A stretch of DNA of 64,000 nucleotides, taken from positions 124,001-188,000 of the forward strand of contig NZ_NPKQ01000007.1 of the NCBI RefSeq assembly GCF_008329525.1, in the 5' to 3' direction. Numbering within the stretch: position 1 is the first letter of the stretch; every line of letters begins with the position of its first letter. The stretch comes from Tardiphaga sp. P9-11. GTDB taxonomy: Bacteria; Pseudomonadota; Alphaproteobacteria; Rhizobiales; Xanthobacteraceae. Below are positions 17,125 to 25,819 of this stretch, piece by piece. The notes under the pieces are model-generated. The model made no database searches, was not told the origin of the DNA, and saw only the letters and a list, made by a program, of their open reading frames with translations. A program made the position numbers and the translations under genes.

Positions 17125-18141
17125 TTACGACTGCGCTGGCGCGGCCGTGCGCATGCGGTTGCGGCCCAGGATATACGCCGTCGTCGTCAGCACCAGCAGC
17201 ACGGCGCCGATGGCGACGGATGCCAGACCGAGCGGGATCAGCACCATGGTGACGTTGCGCGCAGGGTTCGTAAACCAGTGATGAATCGAAGTCAGTAAAA
17301 AGGCCGTGCCGGCAAAGCCCGCGCCGCCGCCGGCAACCAGCAGCGCCCACATGCCGCGTAACTGGCCGAGCCGCTCGCGCGACACTTCCGTGTGCGGCGC
17401 ATGATGCGCGCCGATCCGCCGGACCAGCCGCGCCGCCAGCGCAATGGTGCCGAAGCCGATCACCACGCCGGCAGCCTCCAGCACGCGGCGCATCACGCCG
17501 ATGATTTCCGGATGCCGCTGCAGCGTCAGCAGAGGAAGGTCGAAACAGGCATGCAGCATCACCGGCGCCAGAACGATCAACAGGGGCGTGCGAATGAAGG
17601 CCCACCCATCGCGGCGATGGGCGCCGAGCGCACGGCCGGAGCGGGCGATGGCGATATAGGCGCCGGCGATGACGCCCAGCGCTCCGTGAAACGGTACAGT
17701 CAGCACGCTGCGCAGCACTGCCAGCGTCCGCCACATCTCTGGATATTGCAGAAGATAGACGAGATTCTCGTAGGCCGCGAAGCCAAGGCCGGCGGCGGCT
17801 CCATAAACCACCGTATCCATTGGATCGGCGGTGCGTGCGCGCTGGGTGGACACCGCGATGATGACGAAGATCTTCACAATCTCCTCGGGGGCGGCAATGC
17901 CGAACACCCCGTGCAGCACCATGGCCAGGGTCGGGTTGTCCGTAAGGCCCGGAATTGCCGCGAACAGTGCACGGGCATAGCCGAGCAGGGAGATGCTGGC
18001 GGCCCCCAACAGGAATGATGCCCAGACCAGCCCGGGCGGTCCTGGTCGTTCATCGGCAGCAATCACCAGCCACAGCACCAACAGAGCTGGTGCGACGGCG
18101 GCGATACCGATCACGGTGGGGAGCGATTCGAGCAGGTGCAT
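17125..18141 (-). CDS. PrsW-family glutamic-type intramembrane protease
   Basis: A 338-residue polytopic membrane protein. PrsW/Rce1-like features are visible: the paired acidic motif APEEIVKI, the second motif AAYENLVYL and the conserved His motifs VPFHGALG and LHACFDLP within transmembrane segments. In Bacillus PrsW cleaves an anti-sigma factor; the target here is unknown and no sigma/anti-sigma pair is adjacent. The C-terminal 120 residues add two or three more membrane spans beyond the core domain. Confidence 0.85.
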   Translation of the reverse strand: MHLLESLPTVIGIAAVAPALLVLWLVIAADERPGPPGLVWASFLLGAASISLLGYARALFAAIPGLTDNPTLAMVLHGVFGIAAPEEIVKIFVIIAVSTQRARTADPMDTVVYGAAAGLGFAAYENLVYLLQYPEMWRTLAVLRSVLTVPFHGALGVIAGAYIAIARSGRALGAHRRDGWAFIRTPLLIVLAPVMLHACFDLPLLTLQRHPEIIGVMRRVLEAAGVVIGFGTIALAARLVRRIGAHHAPHTEVSRERLGQLRGMWALLVAGGGAGFAGTAFLLTSIHHWFTNPARNVTMVLIPLGLASVAIGAVLLVLTTTAYILGRNRMRTAAPAQS

Positions 18142-18292
18142 GGAGCTTAATTATAGACGGGCGAGCAGGCCGGAAAGAGCGACTCTTGGGGAGCTACCTG
18201 CGACAAAAAGAGAAGATGGCATGGCTCGGGCCAGGGCCGGAACCAATCAGCGTCCGGTCGATTGGGCTGAGATAGCTCATGCCGCACGGGAA

Positions 18293-18559
18293 ATGACCAT
18301 GGCCGACGACGCAAAGACACCGCCCTATATCTACGAAGGCGTCGAGCCCGTGCCTGAGGCCAGGTCGACAATCACAGAGACGATCACGGATGTGAAAGAG
18401 GCGGTGACCGAGACCGCGCACCGCATCGGCGGTGCCATCGAGTCCGGCAAGAAGCCGGGAATGCCCTTGAGTATCCTGGCCAATGTCGCGCGCGAAGCGC
18501 CGCTGGGGTCGCTGCTCGTCGCCTTCCTGCTTGGCGTCGCGGTTGCGCGCCGGCGCTAG
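18293..18559 (+). CDS. Small membrane-anchored protein (DUF883/ElaB-like layout)
   Basis: An 88-residue protein. The first half is soluble, with an amphipathic Thr/Glu-rich helix (ETITDVKEAVTETAHRIGG). The C-terminus is one hydrophobic span (LGSLLVAFLLGVAVA) ending in RRR, so it is tail-anchored in the inner membrane. This is the layout of ribosome-associated ElaB/YqjD proteins, but sequence identity cannot be judged here. Two ATGs, 18293 and 18299, are possible; no clear ribosome site decides. Confidence 0.7.
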   Translation: MTMADDAKTPPYIYEGVEPVPEARSTITETITDVKEAVTETAHRIGGAIESGKKPGMPLSILANVAREAPLGSLLVAFLLGVAVARRR

Positions 18560-18562
18560 GCG

Positions 18563-18853
18563 TCAGCGAATCCGGGCCGGCACCAGATTGACCGGCTTCG
18601 AGGTGCGCAGCGATGCCGGCTGATAGGCCGGGGCCGGCGCGAACACCGACTTGCAGCCTTCGCTAAGTTGCGACTTGTTGCGGATCATGCAGGCCGTGAC
18701 GCGATCGATATCCGGGATTTCCGAACTGCACAGCCGCATCGCATCGCCACTGCAGAGCTGCTCCTGCTCGGCGCTGTAAGCGTGGCAGACGCTGGTCAGC
18801 ATGCCGAAGGCGAGAACGGTTGCGGCGGCGAGCTTGGTGGCGGTGAATGTCAT
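18563..18853 (-). CDS. Secreted cysteine-rich protein, unknown
   Basis: A 96-residue protein with a signal peptide (residues 1-24, ending CHA-YS). The mature region contains four cysteines in LCSGDAMRLCSSE and TACMIRNKSQLSEGC, spaced like short cysteine-rich repeat proteins of periplasmic bacteria, so two disulphides are likely. The ATG at 18853 is used; GAGGGACA sits just upstream. It converges with the preceding tail-anchored protein gene, 3 bp between stops. Confidence 0.75.
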   Translation of the reverse strand: MTFTATKLAAATVLAFGMLTSVCHAYSAEQEQLCSGDAMRLCSSEIPDIDRVTACMIRNKSQLSEGCKSVFAPAPAYQPASLRTSKPVNLVPARIR

Positions 18854-19051
18854 CGTTTGTCCCTCGATCTGGTGTCCATCCGTGCGCCGATCGGCGCATC
18901 GTTGGAGTGATGAGATAAAGGGCGTTCGCTTCAGGCAGTCTGCGTCGATGGAAGGAAACGGTTTCTTCGGCCGCGGTTTTGTTTCATTGCTGGTGATGGA
19001 CGAAACACAGCCTGAACGAAACACAGCGCGCTAGCCGGAATCTCTTCCCTG

Positions 19052-19645
19052 ATGGACATCATTCAGAAGATCTCGGCGCTGATCGCGGCGCAGGCCGATT
19101 GGGCCGGGCCGCTCGGCTTCGTCATCGCCTTCTTCGGGTGTCTGGTCGGCTCCAGCTTCGTTGTGCCGGCCGCTGCCGTGGTGACTGCGACGGGCGTGCT
19201 GATTGGCGCCGGCGTGGTGTCGTGGACGTTCATCGTCTGGGCGACCTTTGGTGCAGCGCTCGGCATGAGCCTGTCCTTTGAGCTGGGCAGGCGATACGGG
19301 CCGAGGCTGCTTGAAATGCCAATGGTTCAGTCGCGCCAGCAGCTGGTTGCGCGGGTACGCGGGCTATTCGACCGCTATGGCCTCGCCGCGATCATGGTCG
19401 GCTACCATATCGGACCGCCGCGGGCGCTGGTCACGAGCATCGCGGGCATGGCCGGCATGCCCCGCCTGAAGTTCGAAACGGCCAGCATCCTGTCGGCGAC
19501 GGTCTGGATCGTCGATCACGCCTTGATCGGCGCTATTCCCGGCACGTTCATCGACGCTGACAGCCCGTGGCTGCTTCCGGTGACATTGCTGGCGCCGGCG
19601 GTGACGATCGTGCTGACCGTGATGTTGCTGCGCAAGGCGTTCTAG
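19052..19645 (+). CDS. DedA family membrane protein
   Basis: A 197-residue DedA/SNARE-associated protein with four to five hydrophobic segments. The conserved elements FELGRRYG (motif G/R), the re-entrant-like FDRYGLAAIMVGYHIGPPRA and the VWIVDHALIGAIPG segment fit the family, whose members flip undecaprenyl phosphate or phosphatidylethanolamine. The usual E-x-x-x-P region near the N-terminus reads FFGCLVGSSFVVPAA without the acidic residue, so it may be a divergent member. A second DedA gene lies at 23893. Confidence 0.8.
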   Translation: MDIIQKISALIAAQADWAGPLGFVIAFFGCLVGSSFVVPAAAVVTATGVLIGAGVVSWTFIVWATFGAALGMSLSFELGRRYGPRLLEMPMVQSRQQLVARVRGLFDRYGLAAIMVGYHIGPPRALVTSIAGMAGMPRLKFETASILSATVWIVDHALIGAIPGTFIDADSPWLLPVTLLAPAVTIVLTVMLLRKAF

Positions 19646-19664
19646 ACAGAGTACGCGCTTGGCG

Positions 19665-19901
19665 TCACGCTGCTTTCGAAATCTTCTTCTTGAGATGTCC
19701 GGTGTCGTGATCGCGGCGGAGCTGGCTCAGCGATGTGTCGTTCAGCTTCGGCAGTACTTCGCTGAGCGTGAGCGTATCGGGATGGCCGGCTGCGAAGAAC
19801 TTGCCGTAGATCTTGCGGAGTGTTGCCAGTGTGATGCTGCCGTATTTTTCGGTCATCGCGCTGTCGTGCGCGTGAAGATGATCACCGCCGTCGTGCTTCA
19901 T
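19665..19901 (-). CDS. Hypothetical protein, 78 aa
   Basis: A histidine- and lysine-containing soluble protein (MKHDGGDHLHAHDS start) with a leucine-rich central helix (LATLRKIYGKF) and LSEVLPKLNDTSLSQLRRDH, ending LKKKISKAA. GGGAGCGAGAC precedes the ATG on the minus strand. No family recognised. The short regular helices could support DNA or protein binding. The coding call rests on the ribosome site and sensible composition. Confidence 0.6.
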   Translation of the reverse strand: MKHDGGDHLHAHDSAMTEKYGSITLATLRKIYGKFFAAGHPDTLTLSEVLPKLNDTSLSQLRRDHDTGHLKKKISKAA

Positions 19902-20048
19902 GTCTCGCTCCCTGCCGGGATCGCATGACCTTGCACCTTGAGCAGTGCAGATTGCGTCCGGCCAGGCAGACTAGGCGCGGTGATATCAACAGCACAAGCG
20001 CTTCGCATGTGCTCGGCAGCAATAGATCGAGCAATAAACCGGGACGGC

Positions 20049-20600
20049 CTAGCCGCGCGCGCCCGGGCGCTTGCGCTGCACAATGATCTTCATCTTCGTA
20101 CGGCCCTTGCTGGCAGCAGCGCGGGATCGCGAGCGGCGCGGTTGCTCACGGGCGGCAGGCTTGTCGTCGGTCGCCGAGGTACTGGCAAAGGACTGGCGCA
20201 GACTGTCGAGCGTGGAGGTGAGGGCGCCGACCTGTTCGTTGAGCTTGCGCGCCTCGTTCTGCTGCGCCGTCATCAGGCGCTGCATGGTTTGCAACTGATC
20301 CTGCACCACCTGGAGCTGGTCGATCGATTGCTGCTGGGTAGCCTCGATGCCCTTGGTCTTTTCGATCAACTGTTCGGATGCCTGCGCGACACGGGCCTGT
20401 TGCAGGCGCGATGCGGTGAGGCGCTCCGGCTCCGGCGTTGCGCCGCTATAGCTGCGCCACGCAAAGATACCGCCGATGCCGATCACGACCAGAAACAGGG
20501 CTGCAGCGGCAACCATGATCGGCTGCGGGCCGATCCCCCACGTCTGGCTGCGTTCAGATGCGTAACTGTGCTGGGAAGCGCCTGGCATGATTTCGACCAT
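20049..20600 (-). CDS. Membrane-anchored coiled-coil protein
   Basis: A 183-residue protein. One transmembrane helix is at about 30-50 (IMVAAAALFLVVIGIGGIFAW). It is followed by a long glutamine-rich coiled coil (about 65-140, repeated QQS/LQVVQDQLQTMQRL) and a basic, Arg/Lys-rich tail that may contact nucleic acid or lipids. Start uncertain: ATG at 20600 (MVEIMPG) or 20588 (MPGASQHS). No known family; the topology resembles anchored coiled-coil scaffolds. Confidence 0.7.
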   Translation of the reverse strand: MVEIMPGASQHSYASERSQTWGIGPQPIMVAAAALFLVVIGIGGIFAWRSYSGATPEPERLTASRLQQARVAQASEQLIEKTKGIEATQQQSIDQLQVVQDQLQTMQRLMTAQQNEARKLNEQVGALTSTLDSLRQSFASTSATDDKPAAREQPRRSRSRAAASKGRTKMKIIVQRKRPGARG

Positions 20601-20915
20601 GAAGCTCAAAGTCCTATGGCGTGTGATCGTTCCAATCCGCCCCAAACCATCCCAAACGAGTGGATTCGAGGAGGTTCGCGGCCAAGTTCAACGAAAATAA
20701 GGCTCACAGGGTCATGGGGCGGTCTGGCCCGGGTCGGTGAGCGAATGGCGCGCCGCTCAGAGTAAAACTGCGAACCCGTATGCATTTGAAGTTACGGTGT
20801 AATTTCAAAGGGGCGGTTGAGGGTTTGACTGGGCTGCGGCCCCTCACGCGGCTAATAGGTTGTCATCGTCCAGGTTGCCGTAGCTGTGCACCATCTAGCT
20901 AACCCTGCGCGCATT
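20601..20915. other. Intergenic region without a recognised gene
   Basis: About 315 bp between the coiled-coil gene and the end of the histidine kinase gene. No convincing coding frame, tRNA or terminator hairpin was seen. It must hold the promoter of the coiled-coil gene on the minus strand. Confidence 0.5.
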
Positions 20916-22298
20916 TCAACGCATACCCTGGGACGGAACCTTACCGGCATCTGGGAACATCATTCTCAGGCACGCCCCTCCCAACGGCCCTTCAACTGCC
21001 TCTGCGTGACCACCATGCAGACGCATAATTTTCTGCACGAGATCGAGACCCAGGCCCGCTCCCCGTCCACCCTGTTGAAGGCGATAGAACGGTTCAAACA
21101 CCTGTTCACGCTCTTCGATCGGGATACCGCGCCCCTCATCGCAAACATCAATCCAGCCGGCACGTGCCACGCGAACCAGGATCGTGCCACGACGTCCGCC
21201 GTGATCGATGGCGTTCTGCACGAGGTTGGTCAATGCTCGTTCAAGGGAGGTTTGGTCTCCTTTCACGGTGATATTCTCATCTTCCGGTTCAAAGGACATT
21301 TCATAGCCTGCGGCGAAGGCAAGCGGCGCCAGGTCCAGGACCACACGCTGGGCAACACCTACAAGATCCACTGGACCAAACTGATCGTGCTGTTGATCCA
21401 GGCGCTGGAGATCAAGAAGCTGGCCGGTCAACACCGTCAGGCGAGTAGCATCTTCGAGCAGACGTGTTTTTTCCGGTCCAGTTGGAAGCGACGAGACCCG
21501 CGTTGTCAGGATTGCGATCGGGGTTCGAAGCTCATGGGCTGCATCGGCGAGGAAGCGCTTGTGACGCTCGTAGCCTTTGTCGAGACGGCCGAGGGCGTCG
21601 TTGACCGCCTTGACCAATGGAATGACCTCGACTGGAACATTTTCCACCGACAATTGAACGCCGCGCCGGTCGATGTCGATCCGCGCGGCTTGCGCTGCGG
21701 CTTGCCCCAACCCGGCCATGGCCCGGCGAATGACAAACGGCGTCGCGACGAGGGTCGCAAGCCCCATCAAAATGACCATGGGAAGAATAACATTGAGGAA
21801 CAGGGGCGGCGCGGCCGCGATAGCCCTGCGCACCGAGATCCGGCCCTTTGTTCCCGTCAGGATCTGAACCTTCCCGGCGGCAGTATCAACCCATCTGACC
21901 AGTCCTGCTGGCGGCGAGGCTTCTCCTACATTCCACCCGAGCCGCGCATCGCTGACGTGGTCGAGGGCACTAGCTATCGGTATAAAATCCGCCGGTACAG
22001 ATCCCTCGGAGAGCCGATGCCCCTGTTTGTCGCGGATGATGAACCAGAGATCAGGGATTTCCGACCGCAGGTTTACGAGCTCCGATGTCGGGCGCAGGGT
22101 CAACCCGCCTCCAGCGTCTCGTTCTACTGCCTCTCTTAGAGTATCAAGGGTGTTGCCCTCGTAATCATCGACGAGAAGGCCCGTACTCCACAATACTGCA
22201 ACGATCGCCAGAAAGAGCAGTGTCAGCATTGTCGTTTGCAACACGACTAAGCGCCCGACAAGGCGCCACTTGAGAGAGCGTGGTTGCAGCACAGTCAC
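20916..22298 (-). CDS. Sensor histidine kinase
   Basis: A 460-residue two-component sensor. Two transmembrane spans (about 15-40 and 165-190) bracket a periplasmic sensing domain of about 125 residues. HisKA follows with the phosphoacceptor H255 in HELRTP; HATPase_c has the N box LVQNAIDHGG, G1 DEGRGIP, F box FEPFYR and G2 GAGLGL. The layout matches QseC/PmrB-type kinases. Its start overlaps the response regulator stop by 4 bp, so the two are co-translated. Signals may be cations, peptides or lipid stress; nothing in the sequence fixes which. Confidence 0.94.
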   Translation of the reverse strand: MTVLQPRSLKWRLVGRLVVLQTTMLTLLFLAIVAVLWSTGLLVDDYEGNTLDTLREAVERDAGGGLTLRPTSELVNLRSEIPDLWFIIRDKQGHRLSEGSVPADFIPIASALDHVSDARLGWNVGEASPPAGLVRWVDTAAGKVQILTGTKGRISVRRAIAAAPPLFLNVILPMVILMGLATLVATPFVIRRAMAGLGQAAAQAARIDIDRRGVQLSVENVPVEVIPLVKAVNDALGRLDKGYERHKRFLADAAHELRTPIAILTTRVSSLPTGPEKTRLLEDATRLTVLTGQLLDLQRLDQQHDQFGPVDLVGVAQRVVLDLAPLAFAAGYEMSFEPEDENITVKGDQTSLERALTNLVQNAIDHGGRRGTILVRVARAGWIDVCDEGRGIPIEEREQVFEPFYRLQQGGRGAGLGLDLVQKIMRLHGGHAEAVEGPLGGACLRMMFPDAGKVPSQGMR

Positions 22299-22969
22299 GG
22301 CGTTTCTCGCAGAACATATCCAACCCCGCGAACGCCGTTAATCGTTACGCCGGCATCCGCATCTCCGAGCTTGCGACGCAAACGGGAGATATGCGTATCC
22401 AACGCATTGGGCTGAACTTCGTCGTCAAGGCCAAAGACTGCCTCCATGAGGGATGATCGTTGCACCATGCGTCCCATGCGACGCAGCAACGCTTCCAATA
22501 CGAGTAGTTCGCGGCGCGGCATTTCCAAAATTCTTCCCTCGATACTTGCCTCGCGATGGGCAAAATCGAATGAGATACGCCCGACGCGCACTATATCGGA
22601 CTGCACGTTGGCCGGTCGGCGCAAAAGAGCACGCAACCGTGCCAGCAGTTCTTCGAAGGCAAACGGCTTGGCGAGATAATCATCCGCACCTTGATCGAGA
22701 CCCGCAACCCGATCTGCAAGATCACCGCGTGCGGTGAGAACGAGCACCGGTACGATGTTTCCGCTAGCGCGCAACTTCGGAATAAGGGATAGCCCATCGC
22801 CGTCCGGCAACTGACGATCAAGCACCACTGCATCGTAGTTACCCTCCGCGATGATGGCTTCTGCCTCCGACAGATTGGATGCGTGATCGACTATTATGTC
22901 GTGGCGCGTGAGGGCTGCACGCAGTGCTGCGACCATTTCCAGCTGGTCTTCTACTAACAGAACTCGCAT
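22295..22969 (-). CDS. OmpR/PhoB-family response regulator
   Basis: A 224-residue regulator. The receiver domain (1-115) has the acidic pair E7/D8, phosphoacceptor D51 (VVLDRQLPDGDG) and the conserved Lys in AKPFAFEEL. The C-terminal winged helix (125-224) ends in HISRLRRKLG and GVGYVL, as in QseB/PmrA. The ATG at 22969 is used; the frame is open 42 bp further. It is divergent from the four-gene lipid cluster starting at 23239, with 269 bp between, so that cluster is a candidate target. Confidence 0.95.
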   Translation of the reverse strand: MRVLLVEDQLEMVAALRAALTRHDIIVDHASNLSEAEAIIAEGNYDAVVLDRQLPDGDGLSLIPKLRASGNIVPVLVLTARGDLADRVAGLDQGADDYLAKPFAFEELLARLRALLRRPANVQSDIVRVGRISFDFAHREASIEGRILEMPRRELLVLEALLRRMGRMVQRSSLMEAVFGLDDEVQPNALDTHISRLRRKLGDADAGVTINGVRGVGYVLRETP

Positions 22970-23238
22970 CAACCCGTCTTCCCATCTCGTCGACACATCG
23001 GTCTCATCCACTCTAGCGACGCTTCATTGCAGCAACCTTGCATAGGATTCTCGCGGAGCTCCTGAGTTATTTTCTGCAAAGTGCAATTCCGACAGGTTCT
23101 TGCAATCTACGCGTGAGACATAGCAGGCCCATCGGCGAGGCATCGCGAGTCCGCCCTGCCACTGATCGATGCCGCTCTGTACGCTCGATATGCCTCTCTC
23201 ATGCAGCAGATACAAATGCGCCACTTGAAGGAAATGCA

Positions 23239-23886
23239 ATGGTCTTGAGATCGAATGATCACCCTGAACCCGGCATCGCACGGCCACGAATGCGGAGAGC
23301 CGGGATGCCGGTTGCCGACATCCTTTCGTTTTTTGTCTCCTGGATACGCAATCCATTGCGTGTCGCCGCCGTGGCGCCATCAGGCCCGGCCGTTGCAGCA
23401 TTGATGACTCAAGAGATCACCGCCGAGACTGGTCCTGTCATCGAACTCGGTCCGGGTACAGGTCCGTTCACGTATGCGCTGTTGGGCCGTGGTGTGCGGG
23501 AGCACGATTTGACGCTGGTTGAATATGGTTCCGATTTCATTCGACTGTTGCAGGCGCGCTTTCCGCACGCTCGCGTGTTTTGGATGGATGCGGCTTGGCT
23601 CGACAAATACAAACTATTCGAAGGTGCACCGGTCGGCGCTGTCATCAGCGGACTGGGGCTTCTCACGATGTCGCCGAACAAAGTCACCGCAATTCTCAGC
23701 GGGGCGTTCGGCTATCTGCGCAGGGACGGTGCTTTCTATCAGATCACCTACGGCCCGAGCTGCCCCATCGCGGACGCCGTCCTCGATAGCCTTGGCCTCC
23801 AGGCAACCTGCATTGGCCATACGCTTCACAACCTGCCTCCGGCTTCGGTGTATCGCGTCACCCGGCGCAAGCCCACAACCAACTGA
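23239..23886 (+). CDS. PmtA-like phospholipid N-methyltransferase / SAM methyltransferase
   Basis: A 215-residue class I SAM-dependent methyltransferase. The SAM-binding motif I is VIELGPGTGPFTYAL, as in rhizobial PmtA, which methylates phosphatidylethanolamine toward phosphatidylcholine; the C-terminal NLPPASVYRVTRR also resembles PmtA-type proteins. GAAGGA lies 7 bp before the ATG at 23239; an open frame upstream to 23038 looks non-coding. First of four co-directional genes whose products all relate to membrane lipids. A function on another lipid or amine is possible. Confidence 0.82.
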   Translation: MVLRSNDHPEPGIARPRMRRAGMPVADILSFFVSWIRNPLRVAAVAPSGPAVAALMTQEITAETGPVIELGPGTGPFTYALLGRGVREHDLTLVEYGSDFIRLLQARFPHARVFWMDAAWLDKYKLFEGAPVGAVISGLGLLTMSPNKVTAILSGAFGYLRRDGAFYQITYGPSCPIADAVLDSLGLQATCIGHTLHNLPPASVYRVTRRKPTTN

Positions 23887-23892
23887 GGCACA

Positions 23893-24534
23893 ATGGAAAC
23901 GTCGAGCACGATCGTAACACTATTGAGCTTCGGCCTTGTGGGAATTGGCTGCCTGGCCGTCGTCGAGAAGTTTGTCCCCCTTTTTCCGTCTTACGTCTTG
24001 TTGATGTTTCTCGGAATGACCGTCTCAGATAGCGCCACTCTCGCCATGACGATTCTGGTGACCACCGTCGGGTCAGTCATCGGAGCCGTCGGCTGGTACG
24101 GACTTGGCAGGGCTCTTGGATCAGAGAGGATCGAGAGCCTGGTTGCTCGCTACGGGAAGTTCGTGCTTCTCCGGCCGTCGCTCTATGAACGATTGACGGG
24201 CGCTTACCGCAGTAACCATTTTTGGGTAACGCTCGTTGGTCAGACCCTCCCAACTGTACGAATCTATCTGGCTCTGCCAGCCGGCGTGCTCCGGCTTGAG
24301 CCCCGAGCGTTTCTCGCAGCGACGTCGCTCGGCACTTTGACGTGGAATATGCCATTCCTGAGCTTGGGATATGCCCTGCGAGGCAGTGATCGCGATCCGG
24401 TCAGCATCGGTTTTTGGGTCGCCATTGCCCTCATTGCAGCAGAATTCGCCATCCTCCTGGGGCTTCGTTTCTTCAATCGGTCCGTACCGAGTTCTTCCAG
24501 CATCACTGCAGACAAACACAATGGCGGCGGCTGA
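23893..24534 (+). CDS. DedA family membrane protein
   Basis: A 213-residue membrane protein of the DedA family. VEKFVPLFPSYVLL gives the E-x-x-x-P motif missing from the other DedA protein at 19052; GWYGLGRALG and the re-entrant VGQTLPTVRIYLALPAG are typical, and five hydrophobic spans are visible. DedA proteins act as lipid (undecaprenyl phosphate or phospholipid) flippases. It starts 6 bp after the methyltransferase gene, so the two are probably one transcript. The C-terminal 20 residues are polar and serine-rich. Confidence 0.88.
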   Translation: METSSTIVTLLSFGLVGIGCLAVVEKFVPLFPSYVLLMFLGMTVSDSATLAMTILVTTVGSVIGAVGWYGLGRALGSERIESLVARYGKFVLLRPSLYERLTGAYRSNHFWVTLVGQTLPTVRIYLALPAGVLRLEPRAFLAATSLGTLTWNMPFLSLGYALRGSDRDPVSIGFWVAIALIAAEFAILLGLRFFNRSVPSSSSITADKHNGGG

Positions 24535-24658
24535 ACATGCGCGCTTCTGAAATTTGCTGGACCCGAAATTGCCGCCCGGGTTGTTGAGCAAGAGTCACAC
24601 CGTCTGGCAGCAATGAGATGTTCAATCACGCGATGCCCAATTCTGCCGAGGAGAATGT

Positions 24659-25819
24659 ATGAGAGCTTCACTGTCCCGTTTAAAACCCAGTACCGGCGTT
24701 CTTGAACAAGCAGCCGCCATGGGCATGATCCTCGTTTCGAGCTACAAGCTTGCTCCCTTACTCGCTGACGACCAACGCCGCGGGGCTGGTTTCGCGTTCG
24801 TCCTCTTGATAGCAAGTGTCTATTGGCTACGCGCGGCCCTCAACAGGCGAGCCATCCGCAGCGCGACGAAGGCCATCATCAACTTCGCAGAATTAACCGC
24901 GATGGTGGTCCGGCATGACAAGGCCGGTGACGAACACCCCGACTGCAATGATTTCGCGAATAAGAACATCCCTTTCGATCCCGGCGAGACTCTCTCATCG
25001 GCGACAGCATCAGCCCAGTACGAAGCCGTTACTAAGATCAGGACGCTCTTTATTTCTGACGTACACCTAGGCACCAGCGGATGTCAGGCCGCCCAATTGA
25101 TCAAATTCCTTAACAGCTACAATGCCGACACCGTGTTTCTCGTAGGTGACATCATCGACGGATGGCGTCTGAAATCAAACTGGTATTGGCCACATGCGCA
25201 TAACAGTGTGGTGCAAAAACTGCTGTGCATGGCATGTGAGGGAACGCGCCTTGTCTACATTCCCGGCAACCACGACGAATTCTTGCGCGATCATATCGGC
25301 TCGACATTCGGAAGCATTGATGTTGTCGATCATGCGATTCACAATGGCGCAGATGGCAGGAACTATTTGGTCATCCACGGTGATCAGTTTGATCTTGTCG
25401 TCGGCCACGCCCGCTGGCTCGCCCTTTTCGGCGATTGGGCCTATCGAGTCGCACTGACTTGCAATGCAAAGCTCAATTTCGTCCGCCGACGGCTTGGTCT
25501 CACCTATTGGTCGTTCTCCGCCTGGGCGAAACTGAACGTCAAAAACGCCGTCAACTACATAGGTCGTTTCGAGGAGGTGTTATCCGCCGAAGCACAACGA
25601 CACAATGTGCAGGGCGTGATTTGCGGCCATATTCACCATGCTGTCATGCACGACGACTTCGGTGTGCGCTATATCAACACGGGAGACTGGGTGGAATCCT
25701 GCTCGGCAGTGGTCGAGCATTACGATGGAAGGTTTGAGATCCTGCGATGGGTGGGGTCACCGTCACTCCCTTTGGCGATTGAAACGACGATGGTGCCGCT
25801 GACAAGGGTCGTTGCGTAA
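24659..25819 (+). CDS. PlcP/LpxH-like metallophosphoesterase with N-terminal membrane extension
   Basis: A 386-residue protein. Residues about 128-370 form a calcineurin-like phosphoesterase: DVHLG (134-138), GDIIDGW, GNHDE (203-207), HGDQFD and GHIHHA complete the dimetal site. The family is often named UDP-2,3-diacylglucosamine diphosphatase, but this subtype, followed directly by a GT4 glycosyltransferase, resembles PlcP, the phospholipase C used by rhizobia in phosphate-limited lipid remodelling. The first 127 residues are unusual: two hydrophobic stretches (about 18-36 and 42-58) and a polar linker, so the enzyme may be membrane-tethered. An internal ATG at 24903 would drop most of this. 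Its stop overlaps the next start (TAATG). Confidence 0.87.
   Translation: MRASLSRLKPSTGVLEQAAAMGMILVSSYKLAPLLADDQRRGAGFAFVLLIASVYWLRAALNRRAIRSATKAIINFAELTAMVVRHDKAGDEHPDCNDFANKNIPFDPGETLSSATASAQYEAVTKIRTLFISDVHLGTSGCQAAQLIKFLNSYNADTVFLVGDIIDGWRLKSNWYWPHAHNSVVQKLLCMACEGTRLVYIPGNHDEFLRDHIGSTFGSIDVVDHAIHNGADGRNYLVIHGDQFDLVVGHARWLALFGDWAYRVALTCNAKLNFVRRRLGLTYWSFSAWAKLNVKNAVNYIGRFEEVLSAEAQRHNVQGVICGHIHHAVMHDDFGVRYINTGDWVESCSAVVEHYDGRFEILRWVGSPSLPLAIETTMVPLTRVVA

Noticed and set aside
20886-22139. 417-codon plus-strand frame over the histidine kinase
   Set aside because: The minus strand holds a complete kinase with H, N, G1, F and G2 boxes; the plus frame is a shadow.
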